A DNA stretch of 64,000 bases from Cristatella mucedo (Eukaryota; Bryozoa; Phylactolaemata; Cristatellidae). The stretch lies in assembly GCA_009760855.2 (NCBI GenBank), contig WPIO01000003.1, positions 6,388,501-6,452,500 on the forward strand, written 5' to 3'. Each line of letters opens with the position of its first letter. The first letter of the stretch is position 1. Below are positions 11,561 to 23,146 of this stretch, piece after piece. The position numbers were made by a program, and so were the translations under genes. The notes under the pieces are model-generated. The model searched no databases. It had not been told where the DNA came from and saw nothing but the letters and a program-made list of their open reading frames with translations.

Positions 11561-13400
11561 TCCAAATAGTCGTGGGAGTTAAGATCAAACATTTTGGAAT
11601 TTTCCCCTTTAAATTACATTTATTGATACTGTACAAAGACCTATATAACGAATCGCATGAGAAGTGGCACAAAGAACAATGGCAACATAAGCTATCGCTT
11701 TGATGTTACATAGCTGCAATGTTGAGCTTCTGATAACCTGTACAAGTCTAGGTCGCGTAGAGCAATTAGGCTCGGCCACATAGGGCTTTATCACTATCAA
11801 ATCAACAGATTCAGTAGTAGTCACTCTATAAATATGGAAAACTTCTCAAAAGATGCAAAACACTCGAATCTATATTCTCCATACCACAAACAAAATATAA
11901 AAAATTCATCTCAAACTGTTGACTGTCATAACGATCACAGCCCAAAGACATTTTGTGACAGGTACATCATATGCATACAGTCTCATCATGCCTAGATTCA
12001 CAAATTGAAACTGAGAGACAGGAAAGCCCCACCTATATTCCAAATTTCCCACCTGTCGGACGAGTATCGACGAAGCTGTAGAATTGATGAGGTACTAAGT
12101 ACCACTGCTGGGAAAGCACTCGGAGAAGCCAACTTAAGCTGTCAAAGCATGCAGGTGATGAAATGCTAGATTTTGTTACTATGTTTGTCGCGATACAACT
12201 TGGAAAAACATACTTACGAGCGTGTGTTTCAAATTTCACGTCGATCGGATCACTACTAGCCTACCTGTGACATTTTTACGTCATGTGAGTGAAAGGATGA
12301 CCACTGCTTAGCATGACAAACACAGCCAGTATTTTATCAAAATAAGTCTATCTACTGAGGTAGAATATGTACGCGAGAAGGCTGGAACGATATGTAACAA
12401 CAATCAATTATATATTCGAATGTTTAAAGGCGGTCGGATCATTATTTTAGGAGATATGACGTAAGTGACACCAGGCATTGGACTACCGCTTGCGAGTTAA
12501 CTTGAGAACCACAAGCTATAACCAAGAGACAGCACTAGGAAACGTCATCATCGCACAAACAATTCAATGAATAGATAAATATGGATCTTAGGAATAGGTC
12601 AACCTAACAAGACCCTGATACAGCATAAGTAGTACATATCCGTGATAGGACTCATACCGCCGGCCGTCGAACCACGCTACAGCCGGGCGGCTCCTGCATT
12701 CGTCAGTACAAATATCTAACTATAAAGACATAAATAAGAAATTGAAATCACCTCAAATTTCTTGAATATAAATGAATCAACATTTTTCAGGCTGACTTTC
12801 ATTAAACGACGCGCTACCTCAATCCAAGTCACCAATCTGACCGGCCGGCGAACATAGGACCACCCGCAGCCGTCGCCTCGTGAGTTAAGGCTGCTACGTG
12901 AACCGGATCAGCTGTCCCAGGATTGTGGTACCGAGGTTATGGACTCCTTGGTTACGGCGGCCCCAGCAGTAGTAAATTCTCAATACATTATCCCTAATGG
13001 TAGTCTACTGGCCGAACGACAGTCACTTCCGGTTTGTGAGCCGATGTAAACGTACCAATATAAACATGTTTATGCCAAGTAAATAAGGAGTGGGCCTAGG
13101 AATGCTGTTTGCAGCCGGTTGCTGGGCGGGGAGGGGATGCTGAGTCGGGAATAGGCCCCTGCCGATAGGGTTTACGCTTTTATAATCTTGTTATACTACC
13201 AGTCGGACGTTTGGTCTCGAGAGGGCGTCATTTTTGGAAAATGTAACTTTTTATCATTTTCGAAAGTTATTTTCTGCTGGTTCTTTTAGGGCTGAGTAGC
13301 TTATATTCGCAGAGTTCACCAGAAACCGCAGTTCCGGCTCAGTTATTTTTCAAAGAAAATTGTTTTTGAGCTAGTCGTACTACTTCCGGCTGAAATAGGT
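11561..13400. other. 1.84 kb spacer between inverted arms; no gene recognised
   Basis: Short frames only. Two GC-rich patches (about 12655-12700 and 12835-12895) share CCGGCCG and a GCAGCCG/CAGCCGGGCG theme, and two segments near 12240-12310 and 12430-12500 both contain a GTCGGATCA...GACGTAAGTGA-like order. Both hint at internal duplication. No transposase motif was seen. Confidence 0.4.
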
Positions 13401-13513
13401 CTTACATAATAATTTTATTGGACATGTTCCAGTCATCTGACAACCCCCAAAATTTGGGTTTGCATATTTAACTAGTTTATTTTTAATACGCGAATTTCAA
13501 AAAAACTTGTTTG
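13401..13513 (-). repeat. Right arm of the large inverted repeat
   Basis: Inverted partner of 11451-11560. The two arms either bound one long MITE/foldback-like insertion of about 2.1 kb or are two copies of one dispersed repeat in opposite orientation. I saw no clear short target-site duplication outside them. Confidence 0.75.
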
Positions 13514-13755
13514 ACCATTTTTTAGGACATCTCCTGTTATTACTATCAACGGGCTCATATAAAAGAGCTCGATCCATCGCAACAGATGGCACGAAATGTA
13601 ATCTGCATTAGTGGTCTGACGCTTCGCCGCTTCAACGGCTTAACTATTGGCGACTGATGAAGCATGTACATTATTGTCAGGCACTTCAGTAATTACAGCA
13701 GCAGAAGCCGCTAGCGCACACTACACCTACCATCCATATTAGCCATACTCCACGG

Positions 13756-14000
13756 TGTGGTTTCATTTAATTGATGACACTGCCCCTGATCGTTGTTCGA
13801 GTGGGCTGTGACACTCGATGTGATAGGCAGTCGGGATGTGATTTTGGTGATTGTCATGACAAGGGAGTCAGGGCACTACAGGTGGGAGAGAGTGGCGAAG
13901 AGAGTCGTGCTTCGCCCTGCTCTGTGAGTGGTGAAATAAACTGGTGGTGTGGCTCGTTGGCTGGCGTTCTGTGCTGTTCGCGACGATAACTGAAGCTACA
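13756..14000 (+). repeat. 5' LTR of the compact element
   Basis: 245 bp, TG...CA ends. It shares with the right copy the blocks CACTGCCCCTGATCGTTGT, GTGATAGGCAGTCGGGA and GTCGTGCTTCGCCCTGCTCT, and a GAAATAAAC polyadenylation-type signal near 13935. Confidence 0.75.
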
Positions 14001-14032
14001 AGCTTTTCCGACGGCGGCGGTGGCCTACAGCA

Positions 14033-14401
14033 ATGCTGCTTGAGCACTTTCATGCCGATGATGGCTTCGAAACTTGGCTGCTTGACTCGGAGAGGAGGCT
14101 CGAACTGTGCGGTGTCAATTCGACAGTCTGACACAAGTATCTGCCTCTCTTTCTGGAAGGAAGCGCCTTCTATGTGTACTCTTACATGCCGAAGACAATC
14201 AAGGATGACTACCGTCTGCTTGGTGAGGCTCTGGTAACAGCACTGGCTTGCCCGGTAGATAAAGCGCGACTGCTGAGCGCTGAGTTAGCAAAAACTTGTC
14301 GGGGAGAGGGCAGCAATAGAAGGGACCAAAAGCAGTACCAGCAATCGCCGACTGCGTGCCGGGCGATAATGGTTTTTCATTATGTCACGTGTGGTACGTA
14401 G
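14033..14401 (+). pseudogene. Gag-like frame with one in-frame stop
   Basis: The frame starts at ATG 14033 (MLLEHFHADDGFETW) and runs 123 codons to the stop at 14401, broken once by a TGA near 14129. The order 'DDGFETWL...RRLELCGV...YLPLFLEGSAFYVY' is the pattern of short LTR-element capsid proteins, in which a W-L helix is followed by LP-x-FL-x-G-x-A. A second helix segment, KDDYRLLGEALVTALACPV, follows. Without the single stop it would be a complete small capsid-type protein, so decay appears modest. It has no zinc knuckle. Confidence 0.6.
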
Positions 14402-14439
14402 CGACAGCGATCAAAGCTGTGACGGTTTGCCAGGCGTAG

Positions 14440-14919
14440 ATGGTGTGCAACGAGGCAACGGCCTGCGAGGTAGCGAAAGCCATGAAGGTGACGTTGGCAT
14501 GCGACGAGCCGGTGAGTTATGACCCGGAGCAAGTCGGAGATGCTTCGCCGGTCGGAGACTCATCAGCGACGCAAATGGACTGCGACTCGGCGCAGGTAGG
14601 AGACGAAGTGCAGATGGGAGATGCGGTGCAGGTCGGAGATGCCGCGAAGGTCGGAAACTCGGTGGCGGCCCCCGAAGACGAGGCGGCCGCCGACCAGACA
14701 CTCTGCGGCGACGCCAGGAGACCGCAGAGTGAGACTACGGTGGTTTTCGAAGTGTTGGTGGTATGGGACGCATCATTGAGCTTCGAGGCTGCACGGTCCG
14801 ACGGGGCACCAGCGGTGAAGTATGTTGCCGTGCAACGCATGAACGCAGATGTCAAACGCAGCCGACTCGTTTCCACAGGCCGTGCGGTCGCCTGCCTCCT
14901 CCCACCAACCGTTACTTAG
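14440..14919 (+). CDS. Second open frame of the compact LTR element, unknown function
   Basis: A 159-codon frame begins MVCNEATACEVAKAMKV. Its middle carries an acidic repeat built on QVGDA/QMGDAVQVGDA (about 14520-14660), and the rest has no familiar domain. It lies in a different frame from the gag-like gene and wholly inside the element. It may be a degenerate Gag tail or simply GC-rich non-coding sequence; I cannot tell which. Confidence 0.3.
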   Translation: MVCNEATACEVAKAMKVTLACDEPVSYDPEQVGDASPVGDSSATQMDCDSAQVGDEVQMGDAVQVGDAAKVGNSVAAPEDEAAADQTLCGDARRPQSETTVVFEVLVVWDASLSFEAARSDGAPAVKYVAVQRMNADVKRSRLVSTGRAVACLLPPTVT

Positions 14920-15036
14920 CCTCTTAATTAAGGAAGCTGACCGGAGTGCTATGGGGACGATGTGCCTACTGTTTAGCCTTCTTGTTGCCAAACAGCGAAG
15001 AAAACGCCATAGATTGATTTCCAGATCAGGCGGGCA

Positions 15037-15295
15037 TGTTGTTTCATTTAACTGAGGACACTGCCCCTGATCGTTGTACGAGTGGGCAGTGACCCTCGAT
15101 GTGATAGGCAGTCGGGACGTGCCTGTCGGCACGTATTGGTGATTGTTATGACAAGTGAGTCGGTGGGGGCACTCCGGCGGGCGTGAGGGGCGAAGGGAGT
15201 CGTGCTTCGCCCTGCTCTGTGAGTGCTGAAATAAACCGGTGGTGTTGCTCGTCGGCTAGCGTTCTGTGCCGTTTGCGACGATAACTCAAGCTACA
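15037..15295 (+). repeat. 3' LTR of the compact element
   Basis: 259 bp. It differs from the left copy by substitutions and small insertions (for example an extra GCCTGTCGGCACGTA near 15120), so the insertion is not recent. Confidence 0.75.
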
Positions 15296-15407
15296 CAAGG
15301 TACTAAGCAAAGTCTTGACACTGGTGCAGTCTTCTTTGAGATTCGCAGATTAAGCGATAGAGACAGGTTGGTACCTGTTCCTGTTGAGAAACAGCACAGC
15401 TTAGACG

Positions 15408-15594
15408 CAGTGGTTCTCAACCTTCCTCATTCAGCGACCCTTTAATACAGTTTCTCATGTTTTGATGACCCCAAACATCAAATTATTGTGTGCAAAATGT
15501 GGAAATGCGTGTTTTCCGATGGTCTTAGGCGACCCCTGTGAAAGGGCCGTTCGACCCCCACAGGAGTCGCGACCCACTAGGTTGAGAAGCACTG
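15408..15594. mobile_element. SPIN-like hAT MITE, copy 1
   Basis: The termini are inverted: CAGTGGTTCTCAACCTTCC at the start and TAGGTTGAGAAGCACTG at the end. The interior contains CGACCCTTTAATACAGTTTC, a GATGACCCCAAACATC-like block, TTTTCCGATGGTCTTAGGC and a GTCGCGACCC motif. This is the layout I recall for SPIN (SPACE INVADERS), a non-autonomous hAT family known for horizontal transfer between animals. The expected 8 bp target duplication is not clean. Confidence 0.75.
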
Positions 15595-15599
15595 GCCTA

Positions 15600-16000
15600 A
15601 AAGGCTCCTGGATAGACTAGATATGAAATGTTGCCGCGCTTGCCGGGGATTTTTGTAATCTCGAATTCAGCGGCCATCATGCTGGAGAAGCTCAGACAAT
15701 AACAACCTCTGAAGCAGTCAAAAAAAGTTGCGATGGTTTCATCTATCATTTACCGTCGCAATGTGGGCGGGGTATCGCCACCATGTCGCCCCACCCATAG
15801 TGACTCACCTGACTCGCCTGACTCACACCACTCCGCGTGGCCAACTGGTGCCCTGTGTACCAGCTCGTTAGGCGCAGCAGTCGGGAGGTAACAACTAATG
15901 AAGCTGGATTTAATTGCAAATGGTCAGCTGTGGTCGAGTGCCCCGCTAGTCCTCCAGCGAACGACTTTCCACCTATGTATTGGCCTGTACGCACTCTATT

Positions 16001-16001
<1 letters not shown>
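15600..16001. other. Unassigned stretch before the microsatellite
   Basis: An open frame from 15837 enters the CT repeat. Its first 50 codons show no motif I can name. Nothing else is recognisable. Confidence 0.35.
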
Positions 16002-16636
<635 letters not shown>

Positions 16637-17796
16637 TTTCCGCTCTTCTTGTTTTCTCGCATGGCTGCCTTCTCCAGAGCTGCTTACACGACAGCTATTG
16701 CTACATCCGTATGTTCGCTTGCTCGTTTGAATCGCTAGCGTGTAATACACTACAGCCACCGTTGCGGTACTCATCACAGCTCTCTTGGGAAACGTTTATT
16801 TTCGTGGCACCGCCATCGTGGGCCTGAGCCCGCACAGCACTTTCATCCATAAATTTATAGTCCTAAGGCGTACATGTCGGAAGCTCTGAATTGGAATTTC
16901 TACGACTAAGATCTTTAATTGGAGCTTTGAGGCTTTTCTGATCGGAAAACCTTTGCTTTGTCTCCTCAGCCGCGTCTTTGGAAATGGAGCATAGATCTGT
17001 GATGTCTGCTCGCTGTCTGACTTGGTCCTCTCTCCTGAAGATAGCCGATACGTTTCCGGGCGGCGACGGACATTTCTGAGCAGTGCAGCACTGTGGCGAT
17101 GCGCACATTACCTGCCAGAGTTCTCTAACAGGGTTCGCTCGTTAAATTATGTGCCCGGGGCTCACATTGAGCAGAACGGGCTTGGCATGAGTGTGTTTGC
17201 AAGGCCCGGGCGCATCTTTAAGGATGCTTTCATCGAGGAATTTTTTCTTTCGTCTTGCTAAACTTCCACCCTCATAGAAAACTTCATGTGCTTGATGCAA
17301 GCATGCTCCAATTATATAATCAAAGACTGACTATTTACTATTCTCTCATTCTGCAATAACATAAACTAAAATGTTCCTTTAAGGCACCTTTGCTGTCAAA
17401 TTTAGCCTCACCCTCGCTTCACTAATTCTGCTAGGGTAAAAATGAATGCGAACCTAATGACTGCACTATGCTCGATAAGTAAATCAAGATAAGTTCAAAT
17501 TATCATTAATTTTATCACCGAAGAAAAGACTCTGTGAAAAAAGCTCTATTTTTCCATAATTTTAGGCACTAGAGAATAGGAAAACATACTTTGAAGCTAA
17601 TTAAAAATTTGAATATGTTACCTTTTATTACTATTATTAGTGTATGTTTCCAGGCGAGATACTCATTTAGTAATGACACAGGCGAAGCCCTTAGCCTCAC
17701 TGAGCCACGAAAATTTAGTCGCAGTGCTAAAATGGTAAGCTGGAAAGCTGACAATATGGAGGACCGCGGCGGCAACGAAGAGCCCATACCTTAGGG
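16637..17796. other. Unassigned
   Basis: Short frames only on both strands. No repeat family or exon recognised. Confidence 0.45.
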
Positions 17797-17979
17797 CAGC
17801 GATACTCAACATGTGGGTCGCTACCCCTTTCTGGGGTCATACGACCCTTTCAGAGATCGCCTAAGATCATTGAAAAACACATTTCCATATTTCGCAGACA
17901 ATAATTTATGGTTGGGGTTGCCACAGTATGAGGAACTGTATTAAAGGGTCGCGGCATTAGGCCCGGTTGAGAACCACTG
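17797..17979. mobile_element. SPIN-like hAT MITE, copy 2 (opposite orientation to copy 1)
   Basis: Starts CAGCGATACTCAACATGTG and ends GGTTGAGAACCACTG. The interior has ACGACCCTTTCAGAGATCGCC, AATTTATGGTTGGGGTTGCC and AACTGTATTAAAGGGTCGCGG, matching copy 1 reversed. The flanking octamers CCTTAGGG (17789-17796) and CCTAAAGG (17980-17987) agree at 6 of 8 positions, consistent with a decayed hAT target duplication. Confidence 0.8.
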
Positions 17980-18560
17980 CCTAAAGGTATGTAGTCAATA
18001 TCCATTGTTTAGCGAAAGACCTTTCGATAACGGTGGATTGTTACAGGTGCCCTAAATCAGCCTCTCCTTACAGAAACTCTCCTACGGCTCGAAACCATAG
18101 AGCAAAACTGCTCAGTCACAATGCCCATTGCAATGATTAGTTTTTTATGCTAAATAGCAGTAGATTATCACGTAGCCGTCTCCAAAGTTGTAACAATTTG
18201 GCAGTGCGAATCGGCTAGCATTCGTCAGACTTAGCAGTCATAATCTGGCCGATTTAATGTGATGCATTTTCATTGTAACATCAATTAGGAAGAATCGCGG
18301 ACAAATCTAAAATCTTGTTTGTGTGCAACATCAAACAGGATACTTTAAACTAGACCAATTGACCAGCTTGTCTTTGAGATAGCCTCCTTGTCACGTCAGC
18401 GGCTGGCTTTACGTAGCAATTATTTTTATTTATTATTTTGTCATTCATCTGACTGACAACTGAGTTGCCGATAATGCCAACCTGTGGTCTCAGTCTGGCT
18501 TCGTTACCACTTTTTGTAGCCGATCTGCATGTAAAGTATCCGTGTCTTTTAGCCCATTGA
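17980..18560. other. Unassigned
   Basis: AT-rich; no exon, repeat border or RNA gene recognised. Confidence 0.4.
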
Positions 18561-19220
18561 TCTGCAACCTGACATTTAATGCCTGACCCTGCTTTCTAGA
18601 GCACTACATCTGGTTCTGAAGAAGTATTTCAAATTCACCACGATGGAAGAGCAGTCAAGAAGCAATTCTGAACTCCACCTCGGAAGAAGGGCCTGCTTAG
18701 ATTATGGCCATAAGAACCACTTAGTGAATTACCCGTTCAGGCTATACATCACACCGCGTGATACCACAATCAAATCACACGTCGAGGTTTCGCCATTCAC
18801 TTTTAAGTCCTTTCATTAGCTGACTCCGTCAGTCTACCTATCATAACTTCCCCAACCAGGCTAGGCATCTCATCACCCACTGCTCTTCTAACTCTAATCG
18901 TTTAGTTATGCTTCGAAAGAACCTGAAATCCTTTGCAGACTATACCTTTTATTCATTTTCGCTCAAAGATTGGAACTCAATCCCACTGACATCACTACTA
19001 ACTTAAAAAAATGTAAAACAAAAGTTACAAAGGTCCGCACATTTCTTGTGGCATTAGCATTCCGCTGGCGAACTGTCCTTTGTTTCCTTTGCGTGCTCGT
19101 ACTGTGCATTTCACCACTCACTATGTAGCCACGATTAATTTAAAGCACATTTGAAAAGTGCCTGGAATAGATTAAGGTCTCTGAGGGAGCTCAACAAATT
19201 TAATATGAGTGCTGTGATCA
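18560..19220 (+). mobile_element. Very decayed L2-type LINE 3' end
   Basis: Sequence order matches the C-terminal part and 3' UTR of the better L2 copies: TTTTAAGTCCTTTCATTAGC, CAGGCTAGGCATC, CTGAAATCCTTTGCAGAC, GATTGGAACTCAATCCC. It ends in a form of the 3' hairpin (AAAAGTGCCTGGAATAGATT...CTGAGGGAGCTC). There is no open frame left. Confidence 0.6.
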
Positions 19221-19700
19221 CATACTGGGAGCACTCGACATGGAATGAAACCAAGTAAATTATCGAGAAAGCATGTAGAGAAATGGTATACATTTTTTCT
19301 GATTCACTTTAAAATCAGAATGCATACTGCAAATCATTTATTTGTGTAGCTTCGCCGTTTTGTAGTTGACACTGATAGATCCTGGTAATTCTAGACAAAT
19401 TGCTTGAATATCATCCTCCTCAAACGTGAATGAACTTTATTGTTTCTTCCTAACTTTACAGCGTTTTTTGGGCGTAGCAGGTGCTTATAAAAGGAGGTAC
19501 AGTTGTAGTAGCCTACGAGTCACATTGCTCCGGGTTGGCAAAATAGGTTGAGGCACAGGAGTTACCTCTGGTGCACCTGCGGCATTTCATTGACAACTTG
19601 CGATGGGCTGAAATTGGTATGGCAATTGTATCTGGATGAGTTAAACTGCTAAAACTTCTAAAATAAATGTTTGCGTCTGTAAAGTAATCTCACTAAAGCT
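19221..19700. other. Unassigned
   Basis: AT-rich sequence between L2 fragments; nothing recognised. Confidence 0.4.
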
Positions 19701-20785
19701 ATTCAATAGATTTAGTCTACAGCGTGTGCTCTCCTCGGGTGTCATCTAAAATCACGTGTGAATCCAGAAACCAAAGGACCCTGGACATCGATGCGGTCCG
19801 TGCAAGAATATTGGCTTCACCACTGCTGCTCAATCCCCTTTCTGACTTGTCATCATTTTCAGATTGCTACAACACGTCGCTAGCTGACATACCCAACGAC
19901 TTTGCACCTTTGACTACAGGCAGTGTGCGCCCTCGCCTAGACGTCCATTGGCTTCCTGCCGACATTAAACAAGCTAGGTTCCACAGTCAAATCAGCCTAT
20001 TTTCAGCTTCATAACATTGCTAAAATTAGGGCTTGTTTAGATAAGGATACCACGTCCAAGTTGGTCCATGCATTCGTGACATCTCGTCTCGACTTCTGCA
20101 ACTCACTGCTTACTGGCCTACCAGCATGTGCGATCAGGCGATTGCAGCTGGTGCAAAACTCTGCAGCTAGGCTTGTCTGCCGTGAGCGTCGCAGTTGCCA
20201 CATTACTCCACTTCTCGCCGACCTGCACTGGTTACCAGTCAAGCAACGGATTGACTTCAAGGTTTTGTCGCTCACTTTTAGGTCTCTTCATTCTATGGCT
20301 CCAGCCTATCTTTCAGAGATACTACCCCATCAGGCAAAGCATCGTACCACTCGCTTTTCGGAATCCAACAGTCTAGAAATACCTCGTACAAACCTTAAAT
20401 CCTTTGGAGACCGTGCATTTAGCTCGTATGCTCCCACAGCCTGGAACTCCCTCCCGACCTGCATCAGAACATCCCCTGACCTGACCACATTTAAAAGAAA
20501 CTTAAAAACATACCTATTTAGGACAGCATTTAGTGGGTCCTTGTGATTCGTCCTCGATGTGCTTATGCGTGCTGACACTGTTCATGCTGCCACTAACCAC
20601 ATTTGCATGCTGACCCAGTGCATGTAACCCCTAACCATGTTATTCATTTTGTTTGTTTTTCAAGCATGATTTTACTTACTATTCTATTGCGTATCACTTT
20701 GCAGCAAATGTAAAGCGCCTAGAAAGAGATTAAGTTCTCTGAGGGCGCTTTATCAAGTGCAATATTATTATTATTATTATTATTA
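19700..20785 (+). mobile_element. L2-type LINE with internal deletion and (ATT)n tail
   Basis: 19724-20014 resembles the endonuclease-RT linker (FSDCYNTSLADIPNDFAPL). The sequence then jumps to the RT C-terminal region, leaving out most of RT. 20061-20546 is the best-preserved frame of this family: [69 protein letters not shown] and a KRNLKTYLF ending. The 3' UTR carries the hairpin TAAAGCGCC...GGCGCTTTA and ends in ATT repeats at about 20763-20785. It is dead, but useful as a guide to the family. Confidence 0.85.
20061..20546 (+). pseudogene. L2-type reverse transcriptase, C-terminal fragment
   Basis: 161 open codons covering the conserved region after the polymerase palm: [39 protein letters not shown] and [19 protein letters not shown], finishing in the basic FKRNLKTYLFRTAF motif. 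The catalytic palm motifs lie in the deleted part, so this cannot be an active enzyme. Confidence 0.8.
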
Positions 20786-20789
20786 GGTC

Positions 20790-23146
20790 TACTAAGCTCA
20801 ATGTTGAAAAAGTATACAAAATATCGGGACTGACTGTCCATCGCTAGGCGTACGAGGGCTATTTTAAATTGAGCCAATCTATCCTAGCAAATGCCAAGTC
20901 TAGTTTATATAAAAACGTTGATTCACATATGCATAATCCAAATATACTTATGTCTGTGGCAAACCGTCTCCTTAAATGCTCCCGGCTTAGCTCCTTACCT
21001 AATGATCCTTGTGATAATCTAGCTGATCACTTCTCTAGCTTTTTTGTCAAAGGGACAGACAAGAGCAGGGAGGTTATTAAAGGATGACAACGTCCTCCCC
21101 CTGGAATCATGCACCTCAATTCCAAGCAGCACCTCAAAGTCTTCATTCAAGGAGACCACTAATGAGCTCATTCTGAACCTCATATCCCAATCAAAAAAGA
21201 CAACTAGTCTTCTAGAACCTACTCTCCCTGTCCTGCTTCTATGATGTCTAGATCTGCTGCTGTCATGCATGTCTAACATCGTTCATAAACATATCATTAG
21301 CGTTAGGTAATGTCCCAGCACCCTTCAAAAAGGCTGTAGTCAGGCCACTACTCAAGAAAAAAACACTCGACCAAGAGAATTGAGCAACTACCGCCTAGTC
21401 TCCCTTCTACCTTTCCTATCCAAGACACTGGAACAAGTCCTGGCAGTCCAGCTGAACTTATATAGTAAAATTTCAAACCTTGCTAGTAAGTTCCAGTCTT
21501 TTTTTAGAGCCAATCACTAAACAGAGTCAGAATTGCTGCCGGTGCATAACAATCTCCATAGGAATTCAGACTTAGGCAGAGTCTCTCTGCTTGTTTTGCT
21601 CGATCCTTCGGCAGCTTTTGATACTATCGATATCGATACCAAGTTGTTTTTGTGAACCTCTTATCTCGCCTGGCATCACTGGCACTGCACTACGATGTTT
21701 TGGGTCCTTTCTCAGTGGAAGACTCCAGATTATTGACGTGAATAGACACAAATCATCCGAGGAACCGAATTGTGGGGGCACTTCAGGGTTCTGTGGTTGG
21801 TCCCATTTTTTCCAGGCTTCGTACTCTCCCTCTTGATGATGTGATTACCAGGTACAATCTAGGCTTTCACTTCAACGTAAATGACTCTCAGTTGTACCTT
21901 TTCTTTGATCCCTCTCAGCCCTCCAGCACGTCGAATGCCCTCAACTCCCTTGCTGCATGTACATAAGACATTTGCACAAGGATGGCAGTACACTTACTTG
22001 AATATAATATGATAAAGCCAAGTCGCACTGGTTATGAGCTTTTCACGACCTCGCCCCGAGGTCATGGGTTCGAATCCTGCGGTAGGCGATCCTATATCGC
22101 CATTGCACGCGATGGTGATAGCCGTAAAGGCTCTTCTGTCGCTATACAAAAAGAGGCTGTTAAATCAGCTAGAAAATTAAGAGGGATTCAGAAATTAGAA
22201 AGATTAGCGCTTGCTATCGGCTCCCCCAGTATATCTCCTGTTAAATCTGCACGAAAACTAGGCGTCCTGTTCCAAAGTTACTTTTTCAAAGACGACCACG
22301 TCAGATCCACAGTCAAGTCTGCCTACTTTCAGCTACATAATCTTGCTACAATTCGTGCTTTTTTATTCATGGATACCACATCTAAATTGTTCATGCATTT
22401 GTGACATCCCGTCTCAACTTTTGTAACTCACTGCTTGCTGGTCTGCTGGCCTTGGTTAGCTGCTTTCAGCTTGTGCAAAACTCTGCAACTAGGCTCATCT
22501 GCCTGTATCACCTCACACCACTGCTCGCCGACCTGCACTGGCTCCCAGCCAAATAACGCATCATCTTCAAGATTCCGTCACTCGCTTTTAGGTCCCTTCA
22601 TTATTCGGTTCCAGCCTACCTATCAGGTTAATTCCCCCTCCAGGCTAAGCATCGTACCATTCTCTTTTCAGAATCTAATCGTTTACCTACACCTCGTACG
22701 AACCTCAAATCCTTTGGAGACCGTGCCTTTAGTTCGTAATCTCTCCAAAGCCTAGAACTCAGTTCCGACTTGCATCACGACATCCCTGATTTTAGAGCAT
22801 TTAAAAGAAGCTAAAAACGCATCTTTATATCACAGCACTTAGTGGCTCCATGTGATTCGTCGTTTAAGTGCTTATGTGTGCTGACACTGTTCATCTTACT
22901 GCTAATCCTATTTGCATACTGACATGCAAGTCAACCATGTTTTTGTTGATGTTTATTGAGCATGCTATCACTAACCCTATTTGCATGCTGAGATTCAAGT
23001 CAACCATGTAATTTCTTATGTTTATTGAGCATGTTACCACTCACCATTCGATTTTTCTTGCTTTGCAGCAAATGTAAACTGCCTAGAAAGAGATTGAGTT
23101 GTCTGAGGGCTCAGCATCAAGTATTGTTATTTATATTTTTATTAGA
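20790..23146 (+). mobile_element. Longer L2-type LINE copy, decayed, containing a SINE
   Basis: A broken RT spans the element: VVRPLLKKK near 21330, LLDPSAAFDTID near 21590 (equivalent to LLDLSAAFDTVD), a QGSV(V)GP-like block near 21780, LGFHFNVNDSQLY near 21860 (an altered ADD(T)QLY palm motif), then the C-terminal region to about 22800. It ends with an altered hairpin and a short AT-rich tail near 23120-23146. A tRNA-derived SINE interrupts it at about 22021-22170. Many stops and frameshifts. Confidence 0.8.
22021..22170 (+). mobile_element. tRNA-derived SINE inserted in an L2 copy
   Basis: The tRNA-like head carries a B box (GGTTCGAATCC near 22067), followed by GGCGATCCTATATCGCC, GTGATAGCCGTAAAGGCTC and an AAAAAGAGGCTGTTAAATC tail. 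The L2 sequence continues on both sides in the order seen in the copy at 36.1 kb, so the SINE is the younger insertion. Confidence 0.75.

Larger units (their letters stand above)
13756..15295 (+). mobile_element. Compact LTR retrotransposon, Gag-only (non-autonomous)
   Basis: Two direct repeats of about 250 bp (13756-14000 and 15037-15295) both start TGT.GTTTCATTTAA and end GATAACT.AAGCTACA. They enclose 1036 bp with a gag-like frame and no reverse transcriptase, integrase or protease. The flanks CACGG (13751-13755) and CAAGG (15296-15300) would be a 5 bp target duplication with one mismatch. No obvious tRNA primer site follows the left LTR. A purine-rich stretch (AGATCAGGCGGGCA) precedes the right LTR. 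The structure suits a TRIM-like or Gag-retaining non-autonomous element that depends on another element's Pol. Confidence 0.72.

Noticed and set aside
14411-14701. 96-codon Pro/Arg-rich minus frame
   Set aside because: Shadow of the GC-rich second frame of the compact LTR element.
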